DNA of 35,607 nucleotides from Candidatus Hydrogenedens sp. (lineage in GTDB: Bacteria; Hydrogenedentota; Hydrogenedentia; Hydrogenedentales; JAEUWI01), in assembly GCA_016125095.1 (NCBI GenBank), contig WGMK01000038.1, positions 1 through 35,607 on the forward strand, written 5' to 3'. The translations under genes were made by a program, and so were the position numbers. Below the pieces are notes generated by a model. The model searched no databases. It was given only the letters and a program-made list of their open reading frames with translations, and was not told the DNA's origin. Positions 16,329 to 23,397 of the stretch are shown here, piece after piece. Position 1 is the first letter of the stretch, and every line of letters starts with the position of its first letter.

Positions 16329-17299
16329 GTGCCGCGCCGCAAGTGGTCTGCATGGGGGAACTGCTGGTCGACATGATGGCCCATCCCGGCGGCGTGAAGC
16401 TGCCCCAGGCCGAGCATTTCGTGCCCAAGCCCGGCGGAGCCCCGGCGAATGTGGCCGTGGGGTTGCGCAGGCTCGGCGTGCCCAGCGCTTTCGTGGGTAT
16501 GGTCGGTCAGGACGCCTTCGGCACGCTGCTGCGCGACACGCTCGAGGCAGAGCAGGTCGACATCCGCTCGCTCGCCACGACTACCGAGCAGCCCACCACG
16601 CTGGCCTTCGTGGCCATCGACGCGAAGGGCGTGCCTGATTTCTCGTTCTACCGGCACCCGGGCGCCGATCTCTCGATCAAGGAAAGCGACGTCGATGCAT
16701 CCGTATTCGAGTCTTCCCGCGTCTTCCACTTCGGCTCGCTGTCGCTCACGGCCCCGCCCGCGCGGGATACGACGCTGGCGCTGCTTACGCAGGAGCACGG
16801 CCGCGGCAGGTTTATCACCTACGATCCCAATTACCGGCCCGCGCTCTGGCCCGCGCGCGATGCTGCCCTCACGCTCATGCGCCAGCCACTGTCGCAGGTG
16901 CATCTACTCAAGGTCAGCGAGGAGGAACTCGCGATGCTGTCGGGTATCGAGGACGACATCCTCGCTTCGGCGGCCGCCCTCGTTGAACTCGGCCCCCGCT
17001 ACGTCATTGTCACGCGGGGAGAAGAAGGGCTGACTGGCTGGTGCGACGGCGAAATGGTCAGCGTCCCCGGGCGAAAGGTCGAGGTGGTTGAGACCACCGG
17101 CTGCGGCGATGCCAGCATGGCCGGGGTCATCGCGGCGCTGCTGGAGGCCTATCCGGACTTGAGCGCCTCCACCCGAATCGAACCGGAGGTGTTTGAGCGC
17201 GCGCTGCGTTTCGCCAACGCGGGCGCCGCCATCGCCGCCACCCGCCTCGGCGCCATTCCCTCGCTCCCTACCCGCGCCGAAGTCGAGGCAGCGCTTTAG
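16325..17299 (+). CDS. Fructokinase, PfkB family
   Basis: The 324-residue ribokinase-family enzyme phosphorylates a sugar with ATP; fructose is the likely substrate from the operon. MGELLVDM and the glycine-rich PGGAPANVAVGL mark the substrate-binding part; TYDPNYRPALW is characteristic of fructokinases; the anion hole and catalytic base lie in TTGCGDASMAG with Asp262 (the usual third-position Ala of GAGD is Cys here). The ATG overlaps the TGA of the preceding gene by four bases, so translation is coupled. It would recycle fructose released by sucrose synthase to fructose-6-phosphate for the synthase. Confidence 0.93.
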   Translation: MSAAPQVVCMGELLVDMMAHPGGVKLPQAEHFVPKPGGAPANVAVGLRRLGVPSAFVGMVGQDAFGTLLRDTLEAEQVDIRSLATTTEQPTTLAFVAIDAKGVPDFSFYRHPGADLSIKESDVDASVFESSRVFHFGSLSLTAPPARDTTLALLTQEHGRGRFITYDPNYRPALWPARDAALTLMRQPLSQVHLLKVSEEELAMLSGIEDDILASAAALVELGPRYVIVTRGEEGLTGWCDGEMVSVPGRKVEVVETTGCGDASMAGVIAALLEAYPDLSASTRIEPEVFERALRFANAGAAIAATRLGAIPSLPTRAEVEAAL

Positions 17300-17397
17300 C
17301 ATTCTCTTTTCTTTATTCTGCCTTCTCCCCATTCCGCCTTTCCCTTCCCCCTTCTTAAATCCCCGAATCCAGTTATCCTGTCAAAAAGAAAGCGCAT

Positions 17398-17427
17398 TTG
17401 GGCCGCACCCACCACACCGTCTATACT
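17398..17427 (+). promoter_or_regulatory. Candidate promoter of the methyltransferase gene
   Basis: TTGGGC (17398-17403), 18-bp spacer, TATACT (17422-17427), 32 bases before ATG 17460. The 160-bp gap after fructokinase begins with a pyrimidine-rich run (17300-17355) that could help end transcription. Confidence 0.45.
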
Positions 17428-17459
17428 TCCGCCATTCGCAGCGGGGAGATCTGGTAACG

Positions 17460-18329
17460 ATGGCAGGATTCAAGGGGCTCGCGCCGGTGTGGCTCAAGCA
17501 CCGCGTCAAGCGGCTGCTGCTGGGCCGGGAATCGGTGCGCTACGGCATCGCGTCGAAGGTCTACGTGCCTTCCGGACGGCGCCGCAATACCGACTGCTAT
17601 ACCCTCGACCGCGCGGATTTCGTCTCGCCGCCGCACGCCAGCGGACTGCCGCTGCCTCCCCCGGCGCTGCGCATGGACTACGACCAGGACGACGCGGCCT
17701 ACCTCGATTCGGGTGCGCGCGTGGCGGAAGCGCTCAAGGCCATCCTCCGCGATCATCAGGTCAGCATCGAGCCGGGGGACAGTTTCCTCGATTGGGGCTG
17801 CGCCAGCGGGCGCGTGCTGCGTCATTTCATGGAGGAGGTCGACACGGCCACGGGCTGGGGCATTGAACCCGCCGAGGACTACGTGCTCTGGAACAAGGCC
17901 AACCTCTCGCCGCCCTTCCGCTTTCTTACGGGCACTGAGTATCCGCACCTGCCCTTTCCGGACCACACCTTCAAGTTCATCTACGGCATCTCCGTGTTTA
18001 CCCACTTGGAGTTCTTGGCGGATCAGTGGCTGATGGAGATGCGTCGCGTACTCCGACCTGACGGGCTGGCCGTGTTCACCGTTCACGACGAGCATTCCAT
18101 AGCGCACCTGCGCAACATCCGGCTGTCGGGCGGCATGCAGGGGCGGCTCGATCTCGACGAGGCGGTCAAGCACGACCAGTACATTCTTACGGGAGAGTCC
18201 TGGGCCGATACCTTTCCCTTCTTCTCGAGCGACTACATCCGGCGCGAGTGGGGGACCTATCTGCACGTCGCCGAAATCCGCCCGGCCTTCACCGACCACG
18301 GGCAGACGGCCGTCGTGCTGCGCGGGTAG
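17460..18329 (+). CDS. SAM-dependent class I methyltransferase
   Basis: The 289-residue protein carries a Methyltransf_11-type Rossmann fold. Motif I is FLDWGCASGRVLRHF (about 112-126), followed by GWGIEPAEDY, the strand FPDHTFKFIYGISVFTHLE and MRRVLRPDGLAVFTVHD. The first 90 residues are basic and without a recognised domain. The substrate is not readable; proximity to a GT2 glycosyltransferase suggests glycan or lipid-carrier work, as inference. GGGGAG at 17443-17448 supports ATG 17460. Upstream in-frame codons reach back into the fructokinase gene and are less likely starts. Confidence 0.88.
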   Translation: MAGFKGLAPVWLKHRVKRLLLGRESVRYGIASKVYVPSGRRRNTDCYTLDRADFVSPPHASGLPLPPPALRMDYDQDDAAYLDSGARVAEALKAILRDHQVSIEPGDSFLDWGCASGRVLRHFMEEVDTATGWGIEPAEDYVLWNKANLSPPFRFLTGTEYPHLPFPDHTFKFIYGISVFTHLEFLADQWLMEMRRVLRPDGLAVFTVHDEHSIAHLRNIRLSGGMQGRLDLDEAVKHDQYILTGESWADTFPFFSSDYIRREWGTYLHVAEIRPAFTDHGQTAVVLRG

Positions 18330-18350
18330 CACCACCCCGCGGCGGGCCGA

Positions 18351-18356
18351 TATACT
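18351..18356 (+). promoter_or_regulatory. Candidate -10 box (TATACT)
   Basis: GCCGATATACTGCCGCC lies 22 bases after the methyltransferase stop and 27 bases before ATG 18384. The -35 region is not convincing. Confidence 0.35.
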
Positions 18357-18383
18357 GCCGCCCTCAACCCGCAGGGAGTTTCC

Positions 18384-19088
18384 ATGCAAGCCGAAGATCG
18401 CGTCATTCATTTTTCTGTCGAGCTGGTGCATGCGCCGAGCACGTCCTCGAAGGAATCGCTGCAGCGGCTGTACTACGAACTGAGCCAGAGCCGAACCGCC
18501 GGCTACGACAGCACGGATTTCACCAACATGGCGGCGCCCCGGTTCTACTCGCGCCGGGGACAGAAGACGCAATCGATCGCCGTATTCCTGCCGGACCGGC
18601 TGGTGCTCATCGAAGAATGGGCCGACATGGCCCTGTCGGATTTCCTCGAGAAGATCCGCGAGATCGCCCCCAAGGTGCTCGCCGCGCGCGGCGTGCCGGA
18701 GTTCGTCGCGCACACGGTCACCATCCGGTCCACCTTCGCGCTGAGCCATTACGAAGACGCCCGAATCTTCCTGATTGATCACGCCTGCGGGCAAGAGAAT
18801 CGCATTACGCCGCATTTCAAGCGGCCCATTGCCGTGGGCGGTCTGCGCTTTGTGCTCCCGGAAACAAACGAACACCCCGGTTCGCTCAATATCACCATCG
18901 AGTCCTTCCGCCATAGCCGCAGCGAAGTCTTCGTTGAGGTCAAGGGCATCTATGGCCGCGAGCGCGTGACGGACGAGTCCATGGAGATCGTCGAGCGCAA
19001 CGTGCGTGCGGTCCGCACGTTCATCAGCGAGAGCGTCTACCACTACCTCAACCAGTACGACACGCCCCGCCCCGCGCCGGAGTTTTAG
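18384..19088 (+). CDS. Conserved-looking cytoplasmic protein of unknown function
   Basis: The 234-residue protein has no signal peptide or membrane segment and no family I can name with confidence. It reads as an alpha/beta domain: SIAVFLPDRLVLIEEWADM, SDFLEKIREIAPKVLAARGVPEFVAHTVTIRSTF, then beta-rich PIAVGGLRFVLPE and NITIESFRHSRSEVFVEVKG, ending with a helix (ESMEIVERNVRAVRTFISESVYHYLNQY). The layout recalls the TIGR04255-type unknown proteins only loosely. AGGGAG five bases before the ATG gives a sound start. It lies between the methyltransferase and the glycosyltransferase, 11 bases before the latter. Confidence 0.78.
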   Translation: MQAEDRVIHFSVELVHAPSTSSKESLQRLYYELSQSRTAGYDSTDFTNMAAPRFYSRRGQKTQSIAVFLPDRLVLIEEWADMALSDFLEKIREIAPKVLAARGVPEFVAHTVTIRSTFALSHYEDARIFLIDHACGQENRITPHFKRPIAVGGLRFVLPETNEHPGSLNITIESFRHSRSEVFVEVKGIYGRERVTDESMEIVERNVRAVRTFISESVYHYLNQYDTPRPAPEF

Positions 19089-19099
19089 GCGGTAACGGT

Positions 19100-20104
19100 A
19101 TGGACGCGCCGCGGGTCAGTGTGCTGCTTCCGGCGCGGAATGCCGCGGTCACCCTGGCCGAGAGCATCGCCTCCATCCAGCGGCAGACCCAATCCGATTG
19201 GGAACTGCTGCTCTGGGACGACGGCTCTGAGGATGCGACACCAGCCATTATTGACGCGTATACCAGCGCGGACCGACGGATACGCTTGGCGGGCAGCGGT
19301 CGCGTCGGCATTACCGAGGCCTTGCGCCGATTGGCGGAATCGACGAAAGCTGCCTTAATCGGTCGCATGGACGGCGACGACGTATCGCAGCCGGAGCGCT
19401 TCGAACGCCAGGTCGCGCTGCTTCGCGCAAATCCGGCCGTGGGGCTCTGTGGCACGCGCGTGCGGATATTCGGAGCCACGGCTCGGTCGGGCTCGCGCCG
19501 CTACGAAACCTGGATGAATGCCCTGCTCACTCCGGAGGACCACCGGCGCGAGCGCTTCATCGAATGCCCCATCGCGCACCCGGCGTTCCTCATGCGGCGC
19601 GAAGCCTATGATGCCGCGGGCGGTTATCAGGAATCGGACGCGCCGGAAGACTACGATCTGCTGCTTCGTATCGTGGCGGCGGGATGGGCGTGCGCCAAGA
19701 CGCCCGAGGTGCTGCTGGACTGGCGCGATTCGCCGCGCCGCCTGTCCCGCACCGACCCGCGCTACGCCGAGGGCGCCTTCCGCGCGCTCAAGCGTCGCCA
19801 CTTGTTCAAGGGCGTGCTGCCAGCCGGCGCAGACTGGTATCAATGGGGCGCGGGCGAAGTCGGCAAGCGCTGGCTGCGCGAGTGGGGGAGTCGCGCCCCC
19901 GCCGCCGTGGTCGACATCCGCCCCGGCAAACTCGGCCAGACCATCCACGGGATTCCCGTCATCCCGCCCGAAGCCCTGCCGCCGCCCATGACCTGCGGGT
20001 TCATCCTCATCGCAGTCGGTACCCCCGGCGCCCGGAACATCATCCGCGAATGGCTGGTGCCGCGCGGCTACCGCGAAGACGAGCAATTTCTTTTCATTGC
20101 GTGA
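19100..20104 (+). CDS. Family 2 glycosyltransferase with C-terminal Rossmann-like domain
   Basis: The 334-residue protein begins with a GT-A fold: VSVLLPARNAAVTLAESIASI, LLLWDDGSED, the DxD-type metal motif RMDGDD (about 88-93) and APEDYDLLLR, where the acidic pair is the likely catalytic base region. It should transfer a sugar from a nucleotide donor. Residues about 240-334 (WYQWGAGEVGKRWLREWG, GIPVIPPEAL, GFILIAVGTPGARN) look like a separate nucleotide-binding, sugar-modifying-type domain found at the end of some GT2 proteins. Donor and acceptor are unknown. It starts 11 bases after the previous gene, so an operon is likely. Confidence 0.9.
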   Translation: MDAPRVSVLLPARNAAVTLAESIASIQRQTQSDWELLLWDDGSEDATPAIIDAYTSADRRIRLAGSGRVGITEALRRLAESTKAALIGRMDGDDVSQPERFERQVALLRANPAVGLCGTRVRIFGATARSGSRRYETWMNALLTPEDHRRERFIECPIAHPAFLMRREAYDAAGGYQESDAPEDYDLLLRIVAAGWACAKTPEVLLDWRDSPRRLSRTDPRYAEGAFRALKRRHLFKGVLPAGADWYQWGAGEVGKRWLREWGSRAPAAVVDIRPGKLGQTIHGIPVIPPEALPPPMTCGFILIAVGTPGARNIIREWLVPRGYREDEQFLFIA

Positions 20105-20127
20105 TGTTGCCCGGGAATACCACCGCG

Positions 20128-20215
20128 GCGCCGGAGGCGCAACCGTTCTAAGCCCGGGGTGAAGCGCAGCGGAACCCCGGGTATCGATTGCCGAACAACG
20201 AGCCCCGGCAGGGGC
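20128..20215. repeat. Compound palindromic intergenic repeat (three hairpins)
   Basis: Between the convergent glycosyltransferase and sialidase genes are three hairpins in a row: gcgcc-gga-ggcgc (20128-20140), cccggggt (20153-20160) with accccggg (20174-20181) around a 13-nt loop, and gcccc-ggca-ggggc (20202-20215). The middle unit, with the gaagcgcagcgga loop, is of the kind scattered through intergenic regions of planctomycete-like genomes. It probably also serves as a two-way transcription end. Confidence 0.65.
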
Positions 20216-20220
20216 GATAC

Positions 20221-21282
20221 CTACTTCGTATGCCCCACGATATCCGCCTCGTCAAACGTGGCGAGCATCACGGTGGCGCGGTTGTCGGTCGTGTAGAGCA
20301 GCCGGATCTTGCCGTCCGTCGTCTGAATCAGCATCGGATAGGCAAAGGTATTGTCGCCCGTGCCGATGTCGCGCTTGTGCGGCCAGGTCTTGTCGTCGTC
20401 CTCCGATATCGCCACGGTCAACGGCGTGCGGTCGTTCATGTTGTCGTTGTACGCCAGCACCAGATGACCGTTCGCCAGTTTGATGAAATCGGTTGCGGCG
20501 TTCGGATTCGGGAATGCCGAATCCTCGCCCTTGCTCCAGGTGTGACCGCCGTCGTGCGATTCAGACCGGACCAGATAGCCGTCGGTCATGGGATCATACC
20601 CGCCGCCGCGCCGCGAATAGCTGATGAGGTAATTCTCATCGATCTGTACGGGCGAAGGCTGCAGGTTGCCGAGGCGCGAATAAATCCGGTTCGATTCGGT
20701 CCACGCGTGCGTCTTCGGATTGAAGCGCAGGAACAGCGACGTCGTGTCCGCGCCCACGTTCTCCCGGTCGCTGCCCGTCTCGTGGTACACCGGCAGCAGG
20801 TAGTCGCCGTCCATCAGGGTAATTGGCCGCGCGCGCACCATCATGCCCTGTTCGAAGGCCACCATGAAGGAATCCGACCAGGTCTTGGCACCATCGAGGC
20901 TGATCTTGCCCTTGATGCGCGACTGCGACCAGGTGTCTCCGTAGCGCTGCACGTAGAAAAGCCACACCACGCCGTCCGGCGCCTCCCAGACTACGGGGTT
21001 GCCCTCGGCGAGGAAGGGGGTGTCTGCGATGACGACCGGTTCCGACCAGGTATCGGAGTCCAGGGCGCGGCGCATGCCCCAGACCTTCGAGTCGTCCTCG
21101 TATTCGCCGCCGCCGCCATAATAGGAAACGTAGAGCTCCTTGCCGCCGATCTCAGTAATGGAGGCCGGGTGCTTGTAGTCCCCGGGGTATTCCTTGCCGA
21201 TGACATGCTCGACGACGATTTCGGCCGGAACGGCCGTTGCCACGGTCATCGCCGCCAAGATGAGTCCCGAACGTAGGCGCAT
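20221..21282 (-). CDS. Secreted sialidase-like (BNR/Asp-box) glycosidase
   Basis: The 353-residue protein has a signal peptide (MRLRSGLILAAMTVATAVPA). A six-bladed sialidase-type propeller is suggested by Asp-box motifs SLDGAKTWS, SHDGGHTWS and the altered SEDDDKTWP, and by repeated blade sequences such as GDYLLPVYHET and NGHLVLAYND. These are features of exo-alpha-sialidases and their relatives in glycan breakdown; catalytic Arg/Tyr/Glu cannot be assigned by eye, so the true substrate is open. ATG 21282 follows GGGAGTGTGGAA. It lies 44 bases after the NTF2-like gene on the same strand with a GC hairpin between. Confidence 0.83.
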   Translation of the reverse strand: MRLRSGLILAAMTVATAVPAEIVVEHVIGKEYPGDYKHPASITEIGGKELYVSYYGGGGEYEDDSKVWGMRRALDSDTWSEPVVIADTPFLAEGNPVVWEAPDGVVWLFYVQRYGDTWSQSRIKGKISLDGAKTWSDSFMVAFEQGMMVRARPITLMDGDYLLPVYHETGSDRENVGADTTSLFLRFNPKTHAWTESNRIYSRLGNLQPSPVQIDENYLISYSRRGGGYDPMTDGYLVRSESHDGGHTWSKGEDSAFPNPNAATDFIKLANGHLVLAYNDNMNDRTPLTVAISEDDDKTWPHKRDIGTGDNTFAYPMLIQTTDGKIRLLYTTDNRATVMLATFDEADIVGHTK

Positions 21283-21303
21283 TTCCACACTCCCGAAGGC
21301 TGG

Positions 21304-21323
21304 GCCGCCCCCGGGGGGGCGGC
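21304..21323 (-). other. GC hairpin between NTF2-like and sialidase-like genes
   Basis: gccgccccc (21304-21312) pairs with gggggcggc (21315-21323) in the 44-base gap. There is no T-tract. It could reduce read-through into the sialidase gene or protect a processed end. Confidence 0.45.
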
Positions 21324-21326
21324 AGC

Positions 21327-21881
21327 TTATTCCGAATGGGCCAGGCGCTTGTTCACCTTGCCCACCAGCCATCGTAACACGGGCACATGCTGGTAGATAA
21401 ACTCGCCCATGTCGAAATAGTCGCGATGGAATTCCACCAAGTCGTCGTCGTTGAAACGGATGATCGAGTTGCCCTCGCAGGACACTTCCTCGCCGCCGTT
21501 GAGCCCCTTCACCTTCATGCGCAGGGTCCAGAACACCACATACGTGTTGCCGTCCACCACCTCGTTCGTAAAGTCGAAATGGATTTCCTGCACGTTGGCG
21601 TACATGTTCTCGTAGTAATTCATCACGCCGTTCAGACCGCGAATCGTGCCCAACGGATCCTGAAACACCACCTCCTCGGCATAGAAATCTTTGAGGATGC
21701 CCAGTGTGTCCTTCGTCAGTTCGTTGAAGGCATACCGGATTTTGTCGCTACGGTTCACTGGCATAGGGCTGTCCTCCAAGGCTTCCTCTGCGGCGGCGGC
21801 GCCACACAGCAGGCTAATGGCGCATGCCGCCATGAAAGCCGATAGCGTGGTGCCATGCGCGGTTCCGGCGCTGCGTCTCAT
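21327..21881 (-). CDS. Secreted NTF2-like (SnoaL-type) protein
   Basis: The 184-residue precursor has a hydrophobic N-terminal signal (AFMAACAISLLCGAAAA) and then an NTF2-like fold: a helix starting RYAFNELTKDTLGILKDFYAEEVVFQDPLG, followed by strands (IHFDFTNEVVDGNTYVVFWTLRMKVKG, IIRFNDDDLVEFHRDYFDM). The F-x-D-P-L-G turn is common in this superfamily, whose members bind small molecules or catalyse varied reactions; none is assigned here. The ATG at 21881 overlaps the preceding gene by 68 bases; ATG 21833 (residue 17) would keep a shorter signal and overlap by 20. Neither has a strong ribosome site, so the start is uncertain. Confidence 0.78.
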   Translation of the reverse strand: MRRSAGTAHGTTLSAFMAACAISLLCGAAAAEEALEDSPMPVNRSDKIRYAFNELTKDTLGILKDFYAEEVVFQDPLGTIRGLNGVMNYYENMYANVQEIHFDFTNEVVDGNTYVVFWTLRMKVKGLNGGEEVSCEGNSIIRFNDDDLVEFHRDYFDMGEFIYQHVPVLRWLVGKVNKRLAHSE

Positions 21882-23268
21882 AGTATTGATTCCATTTTGC
21901 GACCGGGTCCTTCTCGTAGAGCACCACCCGTTTCAGGCTGACTGCTGCACCGGGTGCCGCACCGGGGAAATCGATACGCAGGCCGGTCATTCCGCCTTCA
22001 TATCCTGCCACGTCTCGCAAGTCGATGCGGCAACGTCCCGAATCCACCTTGTCTGCGCCGATCGTCAGCGCATTGGCCTCGTCGAACTGACCGCTTTCGT
22101 GCTTCCGGAAACACACCCGCATGCTGGTTTCTTCCGGAAAGTCGCCCTCGATGACCAGCAGGCGGACATCCTCCGCCCGCCAGAAGGTCGTGGGACTGTG
22201 TAGCGTGGCATTCGGCTCTCTCACCTGCATGTTCCAGCTGCGGCCGATCGGCCAGCCGTCCTCCTCCATGCCGGAGGCGTGCCAGTGCGCGCGCGAGCCG
22301 TCGAACTCCCAGCGCAGCGTCTTCTCCGGTTTGCGGCTGAGCGCGTAAGCTCTTATGCTGTCGAGGCTTCCGAGAATCAGTGTGTACGCGTACGCGTATT
22401 CGATATTGTGGTCCAGCGTTTCCGTATTCAGTGGCGATACATACCCCGTCGGAGCGTCCTTCGGCCCACCCTTCCCCGGCTTGCCGGCGAACCCGCCGAC
22501 ATACTGCACGCTCTCCGGGCTCCAGATGCCCACGCCCCAGTCTTCGTCGTTGACCAGCGCAGCCCAATGCTCCGTCGCGAGGAAATGCGTCCACGGAAAT
22601 CCACCGTCCGTCTTTTGGGGGATGGTCGTCAGGGCCTCGCCCGAAAACGGCGCATCGCCAGAGTAGGTCACCAGCCGGTAGTACGGACCGTTCGTGTATA
22701 CCGCGGGGAGTTCCTGGCCCCGTGCTGGGTACAACGTCGTGTCGTCCCGCTGGTTGGTGATCTTGCTGCGTACCTCGGCCGTCATCCCGTCCAGAGTAAT
22801 CCAACTCTCGAAGATGCACTCGCCTGGCACATTGTTGAGGGGCCAGTGCATGGGGCGGCATTTTACATAAAGCGCATTCTTGTCCTGATGGAAGTCCAAC
22901 ACCTCAGAGCGATTGTCGTAGCAGTCGCCCGACTGGATGGGATTCCAACCCAACTGCTTCCAGTGTTCTGCTGGCTGGTGGCCGTTCGGGGCGTAGGGCG
23001 TGGGCCCCGAATAGAACGACATCTGCACCTGGTGACCCCAGTCGTGGCTGTTAATGAGGTTTTCTTCTTCTCCGGAGCGACCGAAATGCGTTATCGCCCC
23101 CCCGATGCTGAGGTCGATGCCGATTCGCGCCTCGCCATTGTCCAGATAGCGGACGTCGGCCTTCTCGCCCCACACCGGTAGTGCGAATACCACCAGAATC
23201 AGGCCGGAAATCGCCCCTTTCTGTATTGTCTGTAATATAAAATTGTTGGAAACCATCATATCGATCAT
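21814..23268 (-). CDS. Secreted conserved protein of unknown function (484 residues)
   Basis: A signal-type helix (about 16-34) is followed by a beta-rich protein. GEARIGIDLSIGGAITHFG, HDWGHQVQMSFYSGP, LGWNPIQSGDCYDNRSEV, CRPMHWPLNNVPGECIFESW and RGQELPAVYTNGPYYRLVTY form a pattern I recall from uncharacterised exported proteins of Bacteroidetes and Planctomycetes-like bacteria, with no reaction known. Conserved Trp, His, Asp and Glu residues would suit a carbohydrate-active role, as inference. Residues about 330-450 look like a second beta domain. AAGGA is upstream of the ATG. It heads a run with the NTF2-like and sialidase-like genes and is divergent from the beta-helix gene. Confidence 0.85.
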   Translation of the reverse strand: MIDMMVSNNFILQTIQKGAISGLILVVFALPVWGEKADVRYLDNGEARIGIDLSIGGAITHFGRSGEEENLINSHDWGHQVQMSFYSGPTPYAPNGHQPAEHWKQLGWNPIQSGDCYDNRSEVLDFHQDKNALYVKCRPMHWPLNNVPGECIFESWITLDGMTAEVRSKITNQRDDTTLYPARGQELPAVYTNGPYYRLVTYSGDAPFSGEALTTIPQKTDGGFPWTHFLATEHWAALVNDEDWGVGIWSPESVQYVGGFAGKPGKGGPKDAPTGYVSPLNTETLDHNIEYAYAYTLILGSLDSIRAYALSRKPEKTLRWEFDGSRAHWHASGMEEDGWPIGRSWNMQVREPNATLHSPTTFWRAEDVRLLVIEGDFPEETSMRVCFRKHESGQFDEANALTIGADKVDSGRCRIDLRDVAGYEGGMTGLRIDFPGAAPGAAVSLKRVVLYEKDPVAKWNQYYETQRRNRAWHHAIGFHGGMRH

Positions 23269-23397
23269 TGTGTTATTTCCATCCTTATAAATAAAAACTT
23301 AATCATTGTGGATTTCCATAAAATCTGGTAGTCTTGGCGGGTTGTGGGTTGTGGCTAGTGATTTTCTTGAGTTGATATGGGGAAGGAAAACACTGTT
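23269..23397. promoter_or_regulatory. AT-rich divergent promoter region
   Basis: The 129 bases between divergent starts at 23268 and 23398 are far more AT-rich than the surroundings (ttataaataaaaacttaatc). taaaat at about 23319 is a possible -10 for the plus strand, but no -35 of good quality is visible on either strand. gggttgtgggttgtgg near 23339-23354 is a short direct repeat. Confidence 0.4.

Noticed and set aside
17300..17359. Pyrimidine-rich run after fructokinase considered as a rho-independent terminator
   Set aside because: No stem precedes the run; it could only be a weak or Rho-linked end.
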